A DNA stretch of 64,000 nt from Candidatus Brocadia pituitae. Lineage in GTDB: Bacteria; Planctomycetota; Brocadiia; Brocadiales; Brocadiaceae. The notes below the pieces were generated by a model, which was not told the origin of the DNA, did no database searches, and saw only the letters and a program-made list of their open reading frames with translations. The position numbers were made by a program, and so were the translations under genes. Each line of letters begins with the position of its first letter. Position 1 is the first letter of the stretch. Below are positions 45,897 through 55,578 of the stretch, in pieces. The stretch covers positions 2,674,613 to 2,738,612 of the forward strand of contig AP021856.1 of assembly GCA_017347445.1 (NCBI GenBank), given 5' to 3'.

Positions 45897-47294
45897 ATGG
45901 AAAAATTTCAGCATCAGAACATATCAGCATGCCTGATCGTGAAAAATGAGGAAGAACTGCTTCCCAGGTGCTTAAACAGCATCAAGAATGCAGTCGATGA
46001 AATTGTTGTTGTTGATACGGGTTCTACAGATAATACCGTAACAATTGCAAACAATTTCGGCGCCAGGATCTATCACCATTCGTGGAACGACAGCTTCAGT
46101 GAGGCAAGAAATCATTGCCTAAAATACGCATCGGGTGACTGGATTCTTCAGATAGACGCTGATGAAGAACTCGAACAAGCGGATATTTTTAAACTGAAAA
46201 GCGCCGTAAACAATCCTAAATATAATGCAATTGCGGTAGCAATCCAAAGCACCATTAAGGACAATTACCATACCTTTTATAACATCAGAATTTTCAGGCG
46301 TGGCAAGGGATTCTATCAAGGGATGATCCACGAACAGGTTATTATAGAAGGAGACCGTCTCGCGGCTGACGTAAGGCTTTATCATCATGGGTATGATCTT
46401 GATCTGCATAAAATGAAAGAAAAGTGGCAAAGAACTACTCGTATTCTTCAAAAACAACTTGAACAAAACACCTATGATAGCTTTGCATGGTTTAATCTTA
46501 TACGGAACTATCGTACACAAGAGCTCTTTAACGATGGTATCATTGCGGGAGAAAAAGCCCTCACCATATTAACTCCAGACACTTGTATAAAACGTCTTGG
46601 AACAAACATCAATATGCATCACTATGCAATGATTACCTATGAAACTGCTAATTGTTATCTTCACATAGCGGCCACGACAAAAGCAAAAGAATTATGTTAC
46701 AACGCCTTGTCAAAACTAAAAGCGGATGGGAGTACACCGGAAAATATCGATCTTCTCTTTACCCTTGCCTGCGCCTATTTAAAAGAAGGAAATTACCAAA
46801 AAGCAATTGAGCATTTTAATCGCTTTTTATACCTGCGAGAATGGCAATTCAACAACATGGACACGAATTCCCTTATGATTGATACGCTGGGGTATGATTA
46901 TGCAGCACATAATGGCATTGGTTTTTGTCTGGGAAATTTAGGACAATGGAACATTGCAATAAACCATCTGGAAAAGGCTATAGCTATCAATCCAAAATGC
47001 CACAATGCATACAACAATCTAGCACTTTGTTTTATAAATACGGGAGATCTAAACAATGCAATTCATACCCTCTTAAGAACCGTTTCCGACGAGATCGCTA
47101 ATGATACCGTGTGGTTACTTTTGGGAGAATTACAGATAAAACTAAATGCTTATGAAAAGGCACTGTCGTATTTTGAGAAATATTTTAACAATCACCCTGC
47201 GGATAAAAACGTATTACTGAGAATTGCCTGGTGTTATGAAAAACTCGGTCATCCGGAGGCTGCAATGATGGTTATTGGTCAGCAGAGGCCTTAA
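45897..47294 (+). CDS. GT2 glycosyltransferase with C-terminal TPRs, paralog 1
   Basis: A 465-residue protein. An N-terminal GT-A domain begins SACLIVKNEEELLPRCLNSI with VVVDTGSTDNTV and the DxD-like motif QIDADEEL; TPR units follow (e.g. HNAYNNLALCFINTGDLNNA). Very similar to the next two genes. This GT2-TPR class is often found near flagellin and is thought to modify it (inference). It has a 148-base gap upstream, so it may have its own promoter. Confidence 0.9.
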   Translation: MEKFQHQNISACLIVKNEEELLPRCLNSIKNAVDEIVVVDTGSTDNTVTIANNFGARIYHHSWNDSFSEARNHCLKYASGDWILQIDADEELEQADIFKLKSAVNNPKYNAIAVAIQSTIKDNYHTFYNIRIFRRGKGFYQGMIHEQVIIEGDRLAADVRLYHHGYDLDLHKMKEKWQRTTRILQKQLEQNTYDSFAWFNLIRNYRTQELFNDGIIAGEKALTILTPDTCIKRLGTNINMHHYAMITYETANCYLHIAATTKAKELCYNALSKLKADGSTPENIDLLFTLACAYLKEGNYQKAIEHFNRFLYLREWQFNNMDTNSLMIDTLGYDYAAHNGIGFCLGNLGQWNIAINHLEKAIAINPKCHNAYNNLALCFINTGDLNNAIHTLLRTVSDEIANDTVWLLLGELQIKLNAYEKALSYFEKYFNNHPADKNVLLRIAWCYEKLGHPEAAMMVIGQQRP

Positions 47295-47313
47295 AAGAAC
47301 CAGCATCTTGTAA

Positions 47314-49134
47314 ATGAATACCATCCGGCAACAAACGATGATAGATAAAAAAAGTCATACAGCACGCAACAATAATCGGCCTACGATCTCTGCGTGCATG
47401 ATCGTTAAAAACGAGGAAAAATTTTTGTCACAATGCCTTACGAGCATTAAAGGTGCCGTGGATGAGATTATCATTGTTGATACGGGTTCCACAGATAGAA
47501 CCGTTGATATTGCGCATTCCTTTGGTGCAAACGTCTATCACCATCCCTGGAATAATAGCTTTAGTGAGGCACGAAATCATTCCTTGAAATATGCAAGTGG
47601 CGATTGGATTCTGCAAATTGATGCCGATGAAGCGCTGGAACAGGCAGATATCCCCCTTTTATACAAATTTATAAATAATGACTCGTATAACGTTCTTTTT
47701 GTTGCAATCTATAATGAACTACCAGGGGGAAGCGCAAAGCATTATTTTCAGAGAATATTTCGCAGAGGTAAAGCGCACTTTGAGGGAATTGTACACAATC
47801 AGCTTATATTTGAGGGAAAAGCACTTCAATCTGAAATACGATTCTATCATTATGGATATAATTTATCAGATCATGAAATGCAAAAAAAGTATAAAAGGAC
47901 TGGAGATCTTTTACGGCAACAGCTTGCAAAAAATCCGGACAATGTATTTGTCATGGCAAACCTTGTTAGAAATTACAGGAATGAATATGATTTTGATAAG
48001 GTCATAGATTTAGCAGAAAACGGATTAAAGATATCTGAGACTCAAACAGATCTTGTTTCAAAAAATCAACGGCAAAGGCTGTCTATTGATCTGGCACACG
48101 CCTTCTTAAATATAAATCTGGTAGATAAAGCGGAGTCGGTATGCAAAAAAGCGCTCATAGAAAATCCTGACTCATTTGATATTCTATTAGTCCTGGGAGA
48201 AGTCCTCATGAAAAAAGGCGTTTATAATGACGCCCTTCCGTGTTTTAAAAAGTATCTTATTTTAAAAGAAAAGGAAAATAAAGAACCGGCATTCTTTTTG
48301 TTATCTTCTGACTTTTATCACTATGAACCTACGGTATTTAACCATATTGGCGAATGCTACAAACAGCTTGGGCAGATTCACGAAGCTGTCGTTGCATACA
48401 AAAATGCTATCAAATTAAACAACAAGAGTCCACTCTATTACTCAAATTTGATCGACCTTTATATTTCCCAAAATAGATTAAGCGATGCAAAAGATCTGGC
48501 CTTCGCTGCAAAAAAATCGGGCATTGCCAACCATCTGATATACCTCCTGTTGGGAAAAATATATACTATAGAAGGAAAAATAAACGATGCCATTGTTGCC
48601 TGCAAACAATCTATCAGCATGGATAATTTAAATATACCGGCACATGTATGCCTAATAAGCCTTTTAATACAGATAAATCACCTTAATGAGGCCGGTGAAC
48701 TATTAAAAAACATGCTCTCTTTGTATCCAGACGAATTTACCTTTCTCTGCCTTCTGGAAAGGATTAAGTATAAAGAGGGCAAGAGAGAGAGTTCTGTCTT
48801 TTTCGTGAGAAATATCTTGCAATCTAACCCTCCGGATCAAAACATATACCTTCAACTAGGGGACCTGTGCATGGAAATGAAGGAATATGCTCTTGCGATT
48901 GAGGTATTTGAAAGATATCTCACGACCACTTCCAAGGCAAATGCAACGGTAATTGCTAACATTGCAGTTTGCTATGCAAAACAAGGCAAGCTGGAGCCTG
49001 CTCTATTCGGATTCCAGGCCGCCCTTACACTTGATCCCAACTGCAGTTGTGCATTACAAAATCTTGCCGCCTTAAAAACCACTTATCAAGGGTGCGTTAC
49101 CAACCATGTCAAGAAGGCTGCGTTAAATTCATAA
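47314..49134 (+). CDS. GT2 glycosyltransferase with C-terminal TPRs, paralog 2
   Basis: A 606-residue protein with the same N-terminal GT2 block (SACMIVKNEEKFLSQCLTSI, IIVDTGSTDRTVDIA, QIDADEALEQAD) but a longer TPR tail of about nine units. It begins 19 bases after paralog 1. The catalytic domain is more similar to paralog 3 than to paralog 1. Confidence 0.9.
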   Translation: MNTIRQQTMIDKKSHTARNNNRPTISACMIVKNEEKFLSQCLTSIKGAVDEIIIVDTGSTDRTVDIAHSFGANVYHHPWNNSFSEARNHSLKYASGDWILQIDADEALEQADIPLLYKFINNDSYNVLFVAIYNELPGGSAKHYFQRIFRRGKAHFEGIVHNQLIFEGKALQSEIRFYHYGYNLSDHEMQKKYKRTGDLLRQQLAKNPDNVFVMANLVRNYRNEYDFDKVIDLAENGLKISETQTDLVSKNQRQRLSIDLAHAFLNINLVDKAESVCKKALIENPDSFDILLVLGEVLMKKGVYNDALPCFKKYLILKEKENKEPAFFLLSSDFYHYEPTVFNHIGECYKQLGQIHEAVVAYKNAIKLNNKSPLYYSNLIDLYISQNRLSDAKDLAFAAKKSGIANHLIYLLLGKIYTIEGKINDAIVACKQSISMDNLNIPAHVCLISLLIQINHLNEAGELLKNMLSLYPDEFTFLCLLERIKYKEGKRESSVFFVRNILQSNPPDQNIYLQLGDLCMEMKEYALAIEVFERYLTTTSKANATVIANIAVCYAKQGKLEPALFGFQAALTLDPNCSCALQNLAALKTTYQGCVTNHVKKAALNS

Positions 49135-49165
49135 ATCTGACGTTTTTGCTAATTCAGGATAAGAA

Positions 49166-50929
49166 ATGTTGAAATATTTAAACGATCAAACTGAGATAAA
49201 CAACAGGCCTTCACTCTCCGCCTGCATGATTGTTAAAAATGAGGAGAAATTTTTAGCCCAGTGCCTGACAAGTATTAAAAATGCGGTCGATGAAATCATT
49301 ATTGTTGATACTGGTTCTACAGATAAGACCATAGAAATTGCCCAATCTTTCGGCGCAAAAGTATATCATCATCCCTGGAAGAACAGTTTCAGTGAGGCAA
49401 GAAATCACTCATTACGTTATGCAACGTGTGATTGGATCTTACAAATTGATGCAGACGAGACGCTCGAACATGCTGACATTCCACTTTTACATAAATTAAT
49501 AGGTGAAAATTCATATAACGCCCTATTTGTTGCTATATATAGCGAACTTCCTGGTGGCCGATCAAAACACTACTATACCAGAGTATTCCGGAGGGGAAAA
49601 GCCTTTTTCGAGGGAATTGTGCACAATCAACTCATTTTCGAAGGCGTATCATTCCAATCTGAGGTAAGATTCTACCACTATGGTTACAATTTATCCGAAC
49701 AAGAAATGCAAAAAAAGTTCAAAAGAACGGGAGATCTTTTAAGACAGCAACTTGTGGAAAGTCCTGATAATCTTTTTATCATGACGAATCTTATTCGAAA
49801 CTACAGAAATGAATTTAATTTTCATAAAGTTATTGAACTGGGGGAAAAAGGATTAAAGTTGTCTGAGTCTCAGACTGATTATGACTCAATAAATCAAAGA
49901 CAAAGAATACACATTGATCTCGTATACGCCCTTATCAATACAAGCCAACTTGACAAGGCAGAGGAAATCTGTTCGGAAGCGATTAAAGAAAATCACAATT
50001 CTCTTGATCTCTTATTCGTTATGGGAGAAATCTTAATGAGAAAGAAGAAATTCAATGATGCCTTAATCTATTTTAAAAAATACCTTATTATCAAAGACAG
50101 GGAAAATAAGAAACCTGCATTTAACCTCTCCATTGTTGATGCCTATTATTACGAACACAAGGCATATGATAACATTGGCGTGTGTTATGAAAAGCAAAAT
50201 CTGCTTGATGAGGCAGAAATTGCATACAAAAAGGCTATTGACCTTAACAATAAAGAACCTCAGTACTACGCAAACCTTGCGCAACTATATATTACTCAAA
50301 ATTACATGGATAAAGCCGAAGACATAGCTACGACTGCTATAAACATGGGCATTGCTAATGATTCTGTATATTTATTGACCGGAAAGATTCAATCTTTGCA
50401 GAAAAAGCCACATAATGCTATTAACATTCTTAGACAATTGATCAATAGAAACAATAATAATATCTCCGCATCTATCTTCATAATAAACTTATTCATACAA
50501 ACAAACCAGTTGAAAGAAGCTGAAGATACTGCAAAAGCAATAATTTCATCCAATCCTGATCATTTAGGACTCAGATGTCTCATGGAAAGAATAAAATACA
50601 AAAATGGCGATCAGGACAGCGCTATCAAATTTATCCGTACCACACTTGACGCCAACCCATCAAATGGCAGTGTGCTTCATGACCTTGGAAATCTTTGCAT
50701 AGAGATAGAAAAATACCATATTGCTATTGAGCTCTTGGAAAAATACCTTCATATTTCGCCTCTTGATGTAACAACAATTACCAACATCGCGACCTGTTAT
50801 GCAAGATTAGGGAAACTAAGATCAGCGCTCATTGGATTTCAAACAGTGCTTACAATAGATCCTACCTGCACCTATGCCTTACAGAATCTTGAGATTTTGA
50901 ACAGGAGGTTAAAGATTCTACCAGATTAG
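49166..50929 (+). CDS. GT2 glycosyltransferase with C-terminal TPRs, paralog 3
   Basis: A 587-residue paralog with SACMIVKNEEKFLAQCLTSI, IIVDTGSTDKTIEIA and QIDADETLEHAD, then a long TPR array. It aligns with paralog 2 over nearly its full length. It lies 31 bases after paralog 2. The tandem series probably arose by duplication, with the TPR arrays diverging faster than the catalytic domain. Confidence 0.9.
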   Translation: MLKYLNDQTEINNRPSLSACMIVKNEEKFLAQCLTSIKNAVDEIIIVDTGSTDKTIEIAQSFGAKVYHHPWKNSFSEARNHSLRYATCDWILQIDADETLEHADIPLLHKLIGENSYNALFVAIYSELPGGRSKHYYTRVFRRGKAFFEGIVHNQLIFEGVSFQSEVRFYHYGYNLSEQEMQKKFKRTGDLLRQQLVESPDNLFIMTNLIRNYRNEFNFHKVIELGEKGLKLSESQTDYDSINQRQRIHIDLVYALINTSQLDKAEEICSEAIKENHNSLDLLFVMGEILMRKKKFNDALIYFKKYLIIKDRENKKPAFNLSIVDAYYYEHKAYDNIGVCYEKQNLLDEAEIAYKKAIDLNNKEPQYYANLAQLYITQNYMDKAEDIATTAINMGIANDSVYLLTGKIQSLQKKPHNAINILRQLINRNNNNISASIFIINLFIQTNQLKEAEDTAKAIISSNPDHLGLRCLMERIKYKNGDQDSAIKFIRTTLDANPSNGSVLHDLGNLCIEIEKYHIAIELLEKYLHISPLDVTTITNIATCYARLGKLRSALIGFQTVLTIDPTCTYALQNLEILNRRLKILPD

Positions 50930-51235
50930 CCTGTTGACCTGGTAATATATAATTCATTCGAACAATGCTGTACCATAATATCTCATTTGCTTTTTCCAGC
51001 CATACATCAAGGAAATCAATGCCCGCTTCAATGTACTTTCATAGATAGATAAAATGCCGGAATCTTTAAAATACGTTAAATTCCTCATAACTCCTGCCGA
51101 TAATTGCGTCAGGTACCTGAAAAGTTTTAAAGACCTGACTAGTCAGTCTGAGAATTTGTGTGATTTAATTTAGACAAACTAGTTTCTTCTCGTTATGGAA
51201 TACGAGAAAAACGCAAAACAAGGAGGTTTAAGAGT
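50930..51235. other. Flagellin promoter region
   Basis: No gene. Contains the sigma-28 promoter (51077-51103), a 12-base perfect palindrome CTGACTAGTCAG (51136-51147) in the transcribed leader, and an AAGGAGG site just before flagellin. Confidence 0.7.
51077..51103 (+). promoter_or_regulatory. Sigma-28 (FliA) promoter of flagellin 1
   Basis: An exact match to the bacterial sigma-28 consensus: TAAA (51077-51080), a 15-base spacer, GCCGATAA (51096-51103). It gives a leader of about 120 bases before the flagellin ATG. The window also encodes the sigma factor (62778-63542). Confidence 0.93.
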
Positions 51236-52162
51236 ATGAGTACAAGAATTAATACAAATATTAATGCGTTAAATGCCTTGCGGTCATTGACTGATGTAAA
51301 CAATAGAATGTCTGTAAGTCAATTGCGCCTGGCTACAGGTAAAAGGATTAACAATTCAGCCGACGATGCAGCTGGCTATACTATTGCGAAAAAGATGAAT
51401 GTACGTGCAGAAGGTCTGGGGCAGGCATTAAGCAATATCGGCTCAGCAAAAAACCTGGTAACTGTAGCAGAAGGTCATTTAAATAATATTGTAGATATTC
51501 TGACGCAGATGAAGACAAAAGCTACTCAGGCAGCCGATGATTCACTGGGGACAGCAGAGCGCACCGCCATTAAGTCTGAACTCGCTTCGTTGTCAAATCA
51601 AATTAACCTTGAAGTTCAACAGGCCACATGGAACTCCAAATCACTGTTTAGTGGTACGGGTTCAAGCAATGCCACTGCCGGTGGTGGATTATTCAAATTC
51701 CAGATTGGTGCAGGAAATAGTTCTACAAACGATTTGTTGCAGTTCAATTTGCTTAAGACGGCCAATGTTAGCCTTGAGAGCGGTAATACAGGTTTTAAAT
51801 CTACTCAGTTGCGTCTTGATTCCAGTGGCGCCACGCGACTCAGCGGAAATACCCTTGCCGGTTCGCTATTAGGTTCTTCGGCATCAGCTCAGGCATTAAT
51901 GGGTAGAATTGATGGCGCTATTTCTGATGTGTCAGAGGCTTTGAGTTACATAGGATCTGTGGTGAATAGGCTGACCTATCAGGAAGCCAGCTTGACGGTA
52001 GCAAAGACAAATACCGAGGCAGCCAGAAGCAGGATTGAAGATGCAGATATGGCTTTCGAACAGTTACAATCAACGAAATTCCAGATATTGCAACAGACAG
52101 CCAGTTCAATGCTTGCACAAGCAAACACTGGACCTCAATCCATCTTGAGTCTTTTCAGATAA
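51236..52162 (+). CDS. fliC: Flagellin 1
   Basis: A 308-residue filament subunit. The N-terminal D0/D1 domain (INTNINALNALRSLTDVNNR, LRLATGKRINNSADDAAGYT) and the C-terminal D1/D0 domain (EAARSRIEDADMAFEQLQST, SMLAQANTGPQSILSLFR) are both intact, with a short central domain. A strong AAGGAGG site precedes the ATG. It is near-identical at the ends to flagellin 2 at 58369-59298. A terminator follows the gene. Confidence 0.97.
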   Translation: MSTRINTNINALNALRSLTDVNNRMSVSQLRLATGKRINNSADDAAGYTIAKKMNVRAEGLGQALSNIGSAKNLVTVAEGHLNNIVDILTQMKTKATQAADDSLGTAERTAIKSELASLSNQINLEVQQATWNSKSLFSGTGSSNATAGGGLFKFQIGAGNSSTNDLLQFNLLKTANVSLESGNTGFKSTQLRLDSSGATRLSGNTLAGSLLGSSASAQALMGRIDGAISDVSEALSYIGSVVNRLTYQEASLTVAKTNTEAARSRIEDADMAFEQLQSTKFQILQQTASSMLAQANTGPQSILSLFR

Positions 52163-52175
52163 GAAAAAGTTTAGC

Positions 52176-52214
52176 CTGGGGATGGTAAAAAAATACCATC
52201 CCCAGTTTGTATTT
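52176..52214 (+). terminator. Intrinsic terminator after flagellin 1
   Basis: A 12-base stem CTGGGGATGGTA/TACCATCCCCAG, with an A-rich six-base loop, is followed by TTTGTATTT. It would separate flagellin from fliD transcription or attenuate it. Confidence 0.85.
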
Positions 52215-52253
52215 GGGTATTTTTAGCAATTACCCTTTCAGGAGGTTTGTAAC

Positions 52254-54035
52254 ATGGCCATATCATCATCTATCACATCTGCATTTAATGCAAATTCGGG
52301 GCTTAACTTGCTGATAAATCAGTTCATGGCTATAGAACGAAGGCCGCTGACATCGTTGAATACAAAAAAGGCCAGTATCAATAACATCATAAATATTCAT
52401 AGTGACCTAAAATCTAAACTTACCGATCTTCTGACTGCTGCCAGAGATTTGGCAAGCACAAACACAAGCTCCATATATAATTCAAGAACCTCAAACTCCA
52501 GTGACGAAACAAAACTAACGACATCTGCTGACACAGGCGCTGCAGTAGGAACTTTTCAAATTCGCATTAAACAACTGGCTACTGGCGCTTCAATCCAGAG
52601 TACCGGAGAACTCATAACAAAGGCATCTGCCAAAAGTACATCAAAGGTTGCACCGGGTTCTGGCACCATCGATGTAACAAAAAGTTTTGCAAATGCAGGT
52701 TTTACTAATACTCCGGACGGCACAGTAACGATTAACAGCCAAACTTTTACCCTATCTGATTACAGTACAGTACAGTCATTTTTAGACGCTGTTAATAATG
52801 ATGCGACAGCAAACAGCAACATATATTATAACAAAACGGAAGACAAGTTCTATGTCGAACAAAAAAGTGGAAATACTGATCTGGTTATATCAGAGACCGG
52901 ATCTAATCCATTATTTTCAGAGATCAAAATAACCGCCAATACATATACAGGTAACGGGAATACCGGCATTCAAAGTGATGTACTATTAAGTAAAGCTAAT
53001 TTCGATGGTATATTGACAAGCACTACAAACGGTAGTTTTAAAATTAATGGTGTCACTCTTACTTACAATACAAATACTGATACTCTCGATAGCATCCTTT
53101 CCAAAATAAATAGCTCTACTGCAAACGTAAACGCTTTCTACGAAAGCTCTTTGGATAAAGTTGTTATCAAATCTAAAAATACCGGAAGCACAGATACCAT
53201 CACACTCTCTGATGTAAGTGGCAATTTATTAAGCACATTGAATCTTTCCGGCGCCACTGCTACCAATGGTACTGATTCCCTATTTACCATAAACAGTACA
53301 AATTCAGCAGATCAGATAACAAAAAGCACAAACTCATTCAGCATTAATGGCATTACTTATAGTCTAAAAAATACTAATGTCACAGCCTATACCGATTCAA
53401 CCTATACAACCATTACTGTCAATCAGGACACTCGTGCTATTCAATCGAAAATTACTGATTTGCTTGATAAATTTAACTCAGCCACAGGGTATATAAAAGA
53501 TAAAACCAATATAGATCCTATTACAAAAATAAGAGGTCCTCTGGCTGGAAATACAACATTTTCATTACTTTCAAATCAATTATTTCAAAAACTATCTGAA
53601 CAAATAACGGGAATTACCGGAGGCAATCCTGATTATCTGAGTGACATTGGTATTACCATTGATAAAAGCCTAAAGGCAAGCTTATCTGATACAACGAAAT
53701 TTAATAATGCCATTATCTCAGATTCTAAGGCCGTCGAAGACCTGTTTAATTCAGCACATGGCATTGCCAACAAAATAGATTCTCTCTTAAAACCATTCGT
53801 AGAAAGCTCCTCTTTATCAAGAGATTCAATCATCGAAGAAACGAAAAAAATATTTAGCAGACAAATAGATAATATTGATACGAGAATAAACCGGATGGAA
53901 GAGCGTCTGAAAATAAAAGAAAATCAGTATCGTCAACAACTATATACTATGCAAGGCCTTTTAAATAGTGCAGTATTTCAAGGAAGCCAAATTGTATCTT
54001 TTACCAATTCAGTATTTGGTAATAATACCTTTTAA
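52254..54035 (+). CDS. fliD: Flagellar filament cap protein FliD
   Basis: A 593-residue cap that guides flagellin folding at the filament tip. The N-terminal FliD domain (NSGLNLLINQFMAIERRPLT and repeated TLTTSAD-type segments) and the C-terminal coiled-coil domain (IDNIDTRINRMEERLKIKE, ending MQGLLNSAVFQGSQ) match the family; the middle is Ser/Thr/Asn-rich, as usual for exposed domains. AGGAGG lies before the ATG. Confidence 0.95.
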   Translation: MAISSSITSAFNANSGLNLLINQFMAIERRPLTSLNTKKASINNIINIHSDLKSKLTDLLTAARDLASTNTSSIYNSRTSNSSDETKLTTSADTGAAVGTFQIRIKQLATGASIQSTGELITKASAKSTSKVAPGSGTIDVTKSFANAGFTNTPDGTVTINSQTFTLSDYSTVQSFLDAVNNDATANSNIYYNKTEDKFYVEQKSGNTDLVISETGSNPLFSEIKITANTYTGNGNTGIQSDVLLSKANFDGILTSTTNGSFKINGVTLTYNTNTDTLDSILSKINSSTANVNAFYESSLDKVVIKSKNTGSTDTITLSDVSGNLLSTLNLSGATATNGTDSLFTINSTNSADQITKSTNSFSINGITYSLKNTNVTAYTDSTYTTITVNQDTRAIQSKITDLLDKFNSATGYIKDKTNIDPITKIRGPLAGNTTFSLLSNQLFQKLSEQITGITGGNPDYLSDIGITIDKSLKASLSDTTKFNNAIISDSKAVEDLFNSAHGIANKIDSLLKPFVESSSLSRDSIIEETKKIFSRQIDNIDTRINRMEERLKIKENQYRQQLYTMQGLLNSAVFQGSQIVSFTNSVFGNNTF

Positions 54036-54086
54036 GAATCTTTTCATTTCCCTTCTTTAAACTAACCCAGATATTCATTAATTTAT

Positions 54087-54521
54087 ATGGACAAAAAGAA
54101 AATAACAGATCTACTTTCTGCACTAACGTCAGATTATAGGGCACTCTTTCATCATACCATGGAAATTAAAAAAGTGCTGTCGAATGATCTGGGTGAAGAT
54201 ATTATAAAAGTCGCCTTTGAAAAAAGGGGGTTGCTACTTGAAAAACTGAATTCATCGATAAAATATTATGAGCCTATTAATAAATTCTGCCATTTTACCG
54301 ATAGTACTGGGTGGGATTCAGAAATAAATGAACTCATGCAACAAATGAAACAAGAATTAAATGCAATAGTCGTTCTGAATGAGGAAATTGTATCATTAAT
54401 TAAACTACGTATTAGCGATATTACGTCTTATTTAGTGAAAATTCAAGAGGGTAAGCAGTACGTAACCACCATAAAAATGCATGAACGCAAAACCCCATCT
54501 TTGGTTGATATGTGCGGATAG
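54087..54521 (+). CDS. FlgN/FliT-like flagellar chaperone candidate
   Basis: A 144-residue helical protein between fliD and fliS. It has a coiled-coil composition and the length typical of FlgN or FliT, which bind hook-associated or cap proteins before export. Identity is inferred from place and shape rather than a firm motif. Confidence 0.72.
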   Translation: MDKKKITDLLSALTSDYRALFHHTMEIKKVLSNDLGEDIIKVAFEKRGLLLEKLNSSIKYYEPINKFCHFTDSTGWDSEINELMQQMKQELNAIVVLNEEIVSLIKLRISDITSYLVKIQEGKQYVTTIKMHERKTPSLVDMCG

Positions 54522-54570
54522 AACTATTTGAACATATATTTTAATAACTTTGAAAAGGAGTCATTAATTT

Positions 54571-54912
54571 ATGCTTGCAGCCAGGAAAATGAGTAACGCC
54601 TATTTAGAACAGGAGATTATGACATTAAACCCACTTCAATTACTAATTAAAGCTTATGATGCTGGAATTATCGCTTGCAACCGTAAAGACGAACCTAAAG
54701 CGAGTGCAGTCCTTTCTGAGTTAATAGACTCTCTTAACTTTGATTATGCTGAAATTTCCAATTCCTTGTTTAGATTGTATGAATACTGCATGAGAGAAGT
54801 GAAGAGTGGCAATTTCGAAGTTACCTTAAAAATTTTAAAAGAATTACGCGAAACATGGATTCAAGCACAGGAAAATATGCAGACAGAGGTGCCACAACCA
54901 AGCAACTTATAG
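54571..54912 (+). CDS. fliS: Flagellin export chaperone FliS
   Basis: A 113-residue four-helix chaperone that holds flagellin unpolymerised in the cytoplasm. AYLEQEIMTLNPLQLLIKAYDAGI and the C-terminal LKELRETWIQA are FliS features. AAAGGAG precedes the ATG. Its position after fliD is classical. Confidence 0.9.
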   Translation: MLAARKMSNAYLEQEIMTLNPLQLLIKAYDAGIIACNRKDEPKASAVLSELIDSLNFDYAEISNSLFRLYEYCMREVKSGNFEVTLKILKELRETWIQAQENMQTEVPQPSNL

Positions 54913-55067
54913 AATTAACAGCCAGAATCTCTTAAGATCTTGAGCAGTGAATATAAAAATAATATTAAAAGTCTTTCAAGAATTTCTTTATGATTTGAAA
55001 AATAATTCATTTGGGATATTTGATAAACATTCGTAGTCAAGCTGCTATAATGTTTAGGAATGAATAT

Positions 55068-55469
55068 ATGGAAGCACATGATATTCATAATATGAATACG
55101 TATAACGCTTACCATAACTACAGCAATAAAAGCGTAGTACTTAGGCAAACCACACCCGGAGAAAACGATAGGGCGATACTTGATATACAGAAGGATCAAT
55201 CACTGAAAAATCCTATTGCCAAGGAAAACCATAATCAACATTTACCATTATCCATTTCAAACATACCACCTCTTTTGGAAACAGAAATTACCATGTCGGT
55301 TGAAAAGGATTTGCATATTATTGTCACTACCGTAAAAAATAAAAATACAGACAAGGTTATCAGGCAGATCCCCAGTGAAGAAATCATCGAGAGGTTAAAA
55401 TACTTAAAAAAATACGATAAACAACATACTTCTCATAAGGAAATCGACGAGTCCCCTATTATCGCATAA
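55068..55469 (+). CDS. flaG: FlaG-family flagellar protein
   Basis: An approximately 133-residue protein. The C-terminal half matches FlaG: ITMSVEKDLHIIVTTVKNKN and VIRQIPSEEIIERLKYLKK. The N-terminal half is poorly conserved, as expected. AGGAATG before ATG 55068 is the best ribosome site; earlier in-frame ATGs exist. FlaG influences filament length in other bacteria. Confidence 0.85.
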   Translation: MEAHDIHNMNTYNAYHNYSNKSVVLRQTTPGENDRAILDIQKDQSLKNPIAKENHNQHLPLSISNIPPLLETEITMSVEKDLHIIVTTVKNKNTDKVIRQIPSEEIIERLKYLKKYDKQHTSHKEIDESPIIA

Positions 55470-55578
55470 GACTGTTAAGAATTTCTATCTGTTGCAGGTT
55501 GCAGATGATATTTTATGTTATTCATGCGAGTTTTTTTGCAAAATTGACATACCTTTTATTCATAACTAAGTTGCTATA

